This document shows, piece after piece, positions 63,785 through 64,000 of a stretch of DNA of 64,000 nt. The notes below the pieces were generated by a model. It had not been told where the DNA came from, searched no databases, and was given only the letters and a program-made list of their open reading frames with translations. Within the stretch, counting starts at the first letter, position 1; every line of letters begins with the position of its first letter. Position numbers and translations under genes: made by a program. Location of the stretch: NCBI RefSeq assembly GCF_041020765.1, contig NZ_JBEUEJ010000019.1; one strand, 5' to 3'. The DNA is from Kineococcus terrestris. Its GTDB lineage: Bacteria > Actinomycetota > Actinomycetes > Actinomycetales > Kineococcaceae.

Positions 63785-64000
63785 GTGGCCGACACCCCGC
63801 CGCGGACCCCGCGCGCCCGGATGACCAGCGGTGAGCGGCGCGAGCAGCTCATCGGCATCGGCCGCACCCTCTTCGCCGCCCGCGGCGTCGAGGGCACCAC
63901 GGTCGAGGAGATCGCCGCCCGGGCGGGGGTGTCCAAGCCCGTCGTCTACGAGCACTTCGGCGGCAAGGAGGGCCTGTACGCGGTCGTCGTGGACCGCGAG
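63785..64000 (+). CDS. TetR family transcriptional regulator, N-terminal part (truncated by window end)
   Basis: 72 codons from GTG 63785 to the window edge, stop not reached. The HTH is complete: GERREQLIGIGRTLFAARGV, EEIAARAGVSKPVVYEHFGGKEGLY. The ligand-binding part is beyond the window. Divergent from the tRNA-glmU-prs block. Targets unknown. Confidence 0.9.
   Translation, partial: MADTPPRTPRARMTSGERREQLIGIGRTLFAARGVEGTTVEEIAARAGVSKPVVYEHFGGKEGLYAVVVDRE

Overview
The window is very GC-rich (well over 70 percent) chromosomal DNA of an actinobacterium. GTG starts are common, four-base GTGA/ATGA gene overlaps are frequent, -10 boxes have the form TANNNT, and several genes look leaderless. 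The gene content (CopD-CtaG fusion, GlxA-type and PucR regulators, an IdeR/DmdR-type iron box, a GlmU-Prs-L25-Pth block beside a tRNA-Gln) fits a Kineosporiaceae-like genus such as Kineococcus. That assignment is inference; no rRNA is present. I see no prophage, insertion sequence, integron or CRISPR array, so this is mostly ordinary chromosome with accessory gene pairs.

Layout. 1-85 is an almost pure C run, probably an assembly artefact. 86-8200: divergent DJ-1/PfpI-domain genes, three tandem small CxxC/HxW proteins, a LuxR-type regulator, a shortened Imm5-like protein, a LacI regulator divergent from a phytanoyl-CoA-dioxygenase-like gene with a doubled palindromic operator, and a flavoprotein. 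8200-14700: a NarL-type two-component pair whose kinase carries a second, degenerate dimerisation domain, a membrane protein, a zinc alcohol dehydrogenase, purB, a DUF2945 protein, MOSC and fructosamine-kinase-like genes. 15600-20000: a WXG100-like protein overlapping a large lipase, a flavin reductase pair, hisC and a diguanylate cyclase. 21000-27700: a 2-oxoacid dehydrogenase operon (E1alpha, E1beta, E2; no E3 here) with tandem operators, a ZIP transporter, NhaA and a cytosolic DsbA-like protein. 27900-31400: response regulator-flavoprotein fusion, cNMP-domain histidine kinase and UBP zinc finger in one operon. 31400-38400: a GGDEF protein next to a G-rich repeat, then a nucleobase locus (PucR, cytosine permease-like, two amidohydrolases). 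38470-43000: Tat esterase, MarR-MFS pair, ATPase-fold switch protein. 43100-50700: CopD-CtaG, Ohr-like protein, phosphofructokinase, secreted phosphoesterase with a Pho-box-like site, LysR and SnoaL genes. 50800-57500: two hydrolases, ArfB-like factor, iron-siderophore binding protein with an iron box, a family A DNA polymerase, a FemAB-like protein, an O-methyltransferase. 57500-64000: a second NarL-type pair whose kinase runs into another C-rich artefact, then pth, rplY, prs, glmU, tRNA-Gln and the start of a TetR gene.

Working together. The most system-like unit is 27890-31378: a complete histidine kinase with a cyclic-nucleotide-binding-like sensor has no separate response regulator, while the gene translated immediately before it fuses an intact receiver to a thioredoxin-reductase-like flavoprotein, and a UBP-type zinc finger follows. 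A three-copy intergenic palindromic repeat (39479, 42944, 57508) and two G/C-homopolymer features are the main structures not explained by genes.
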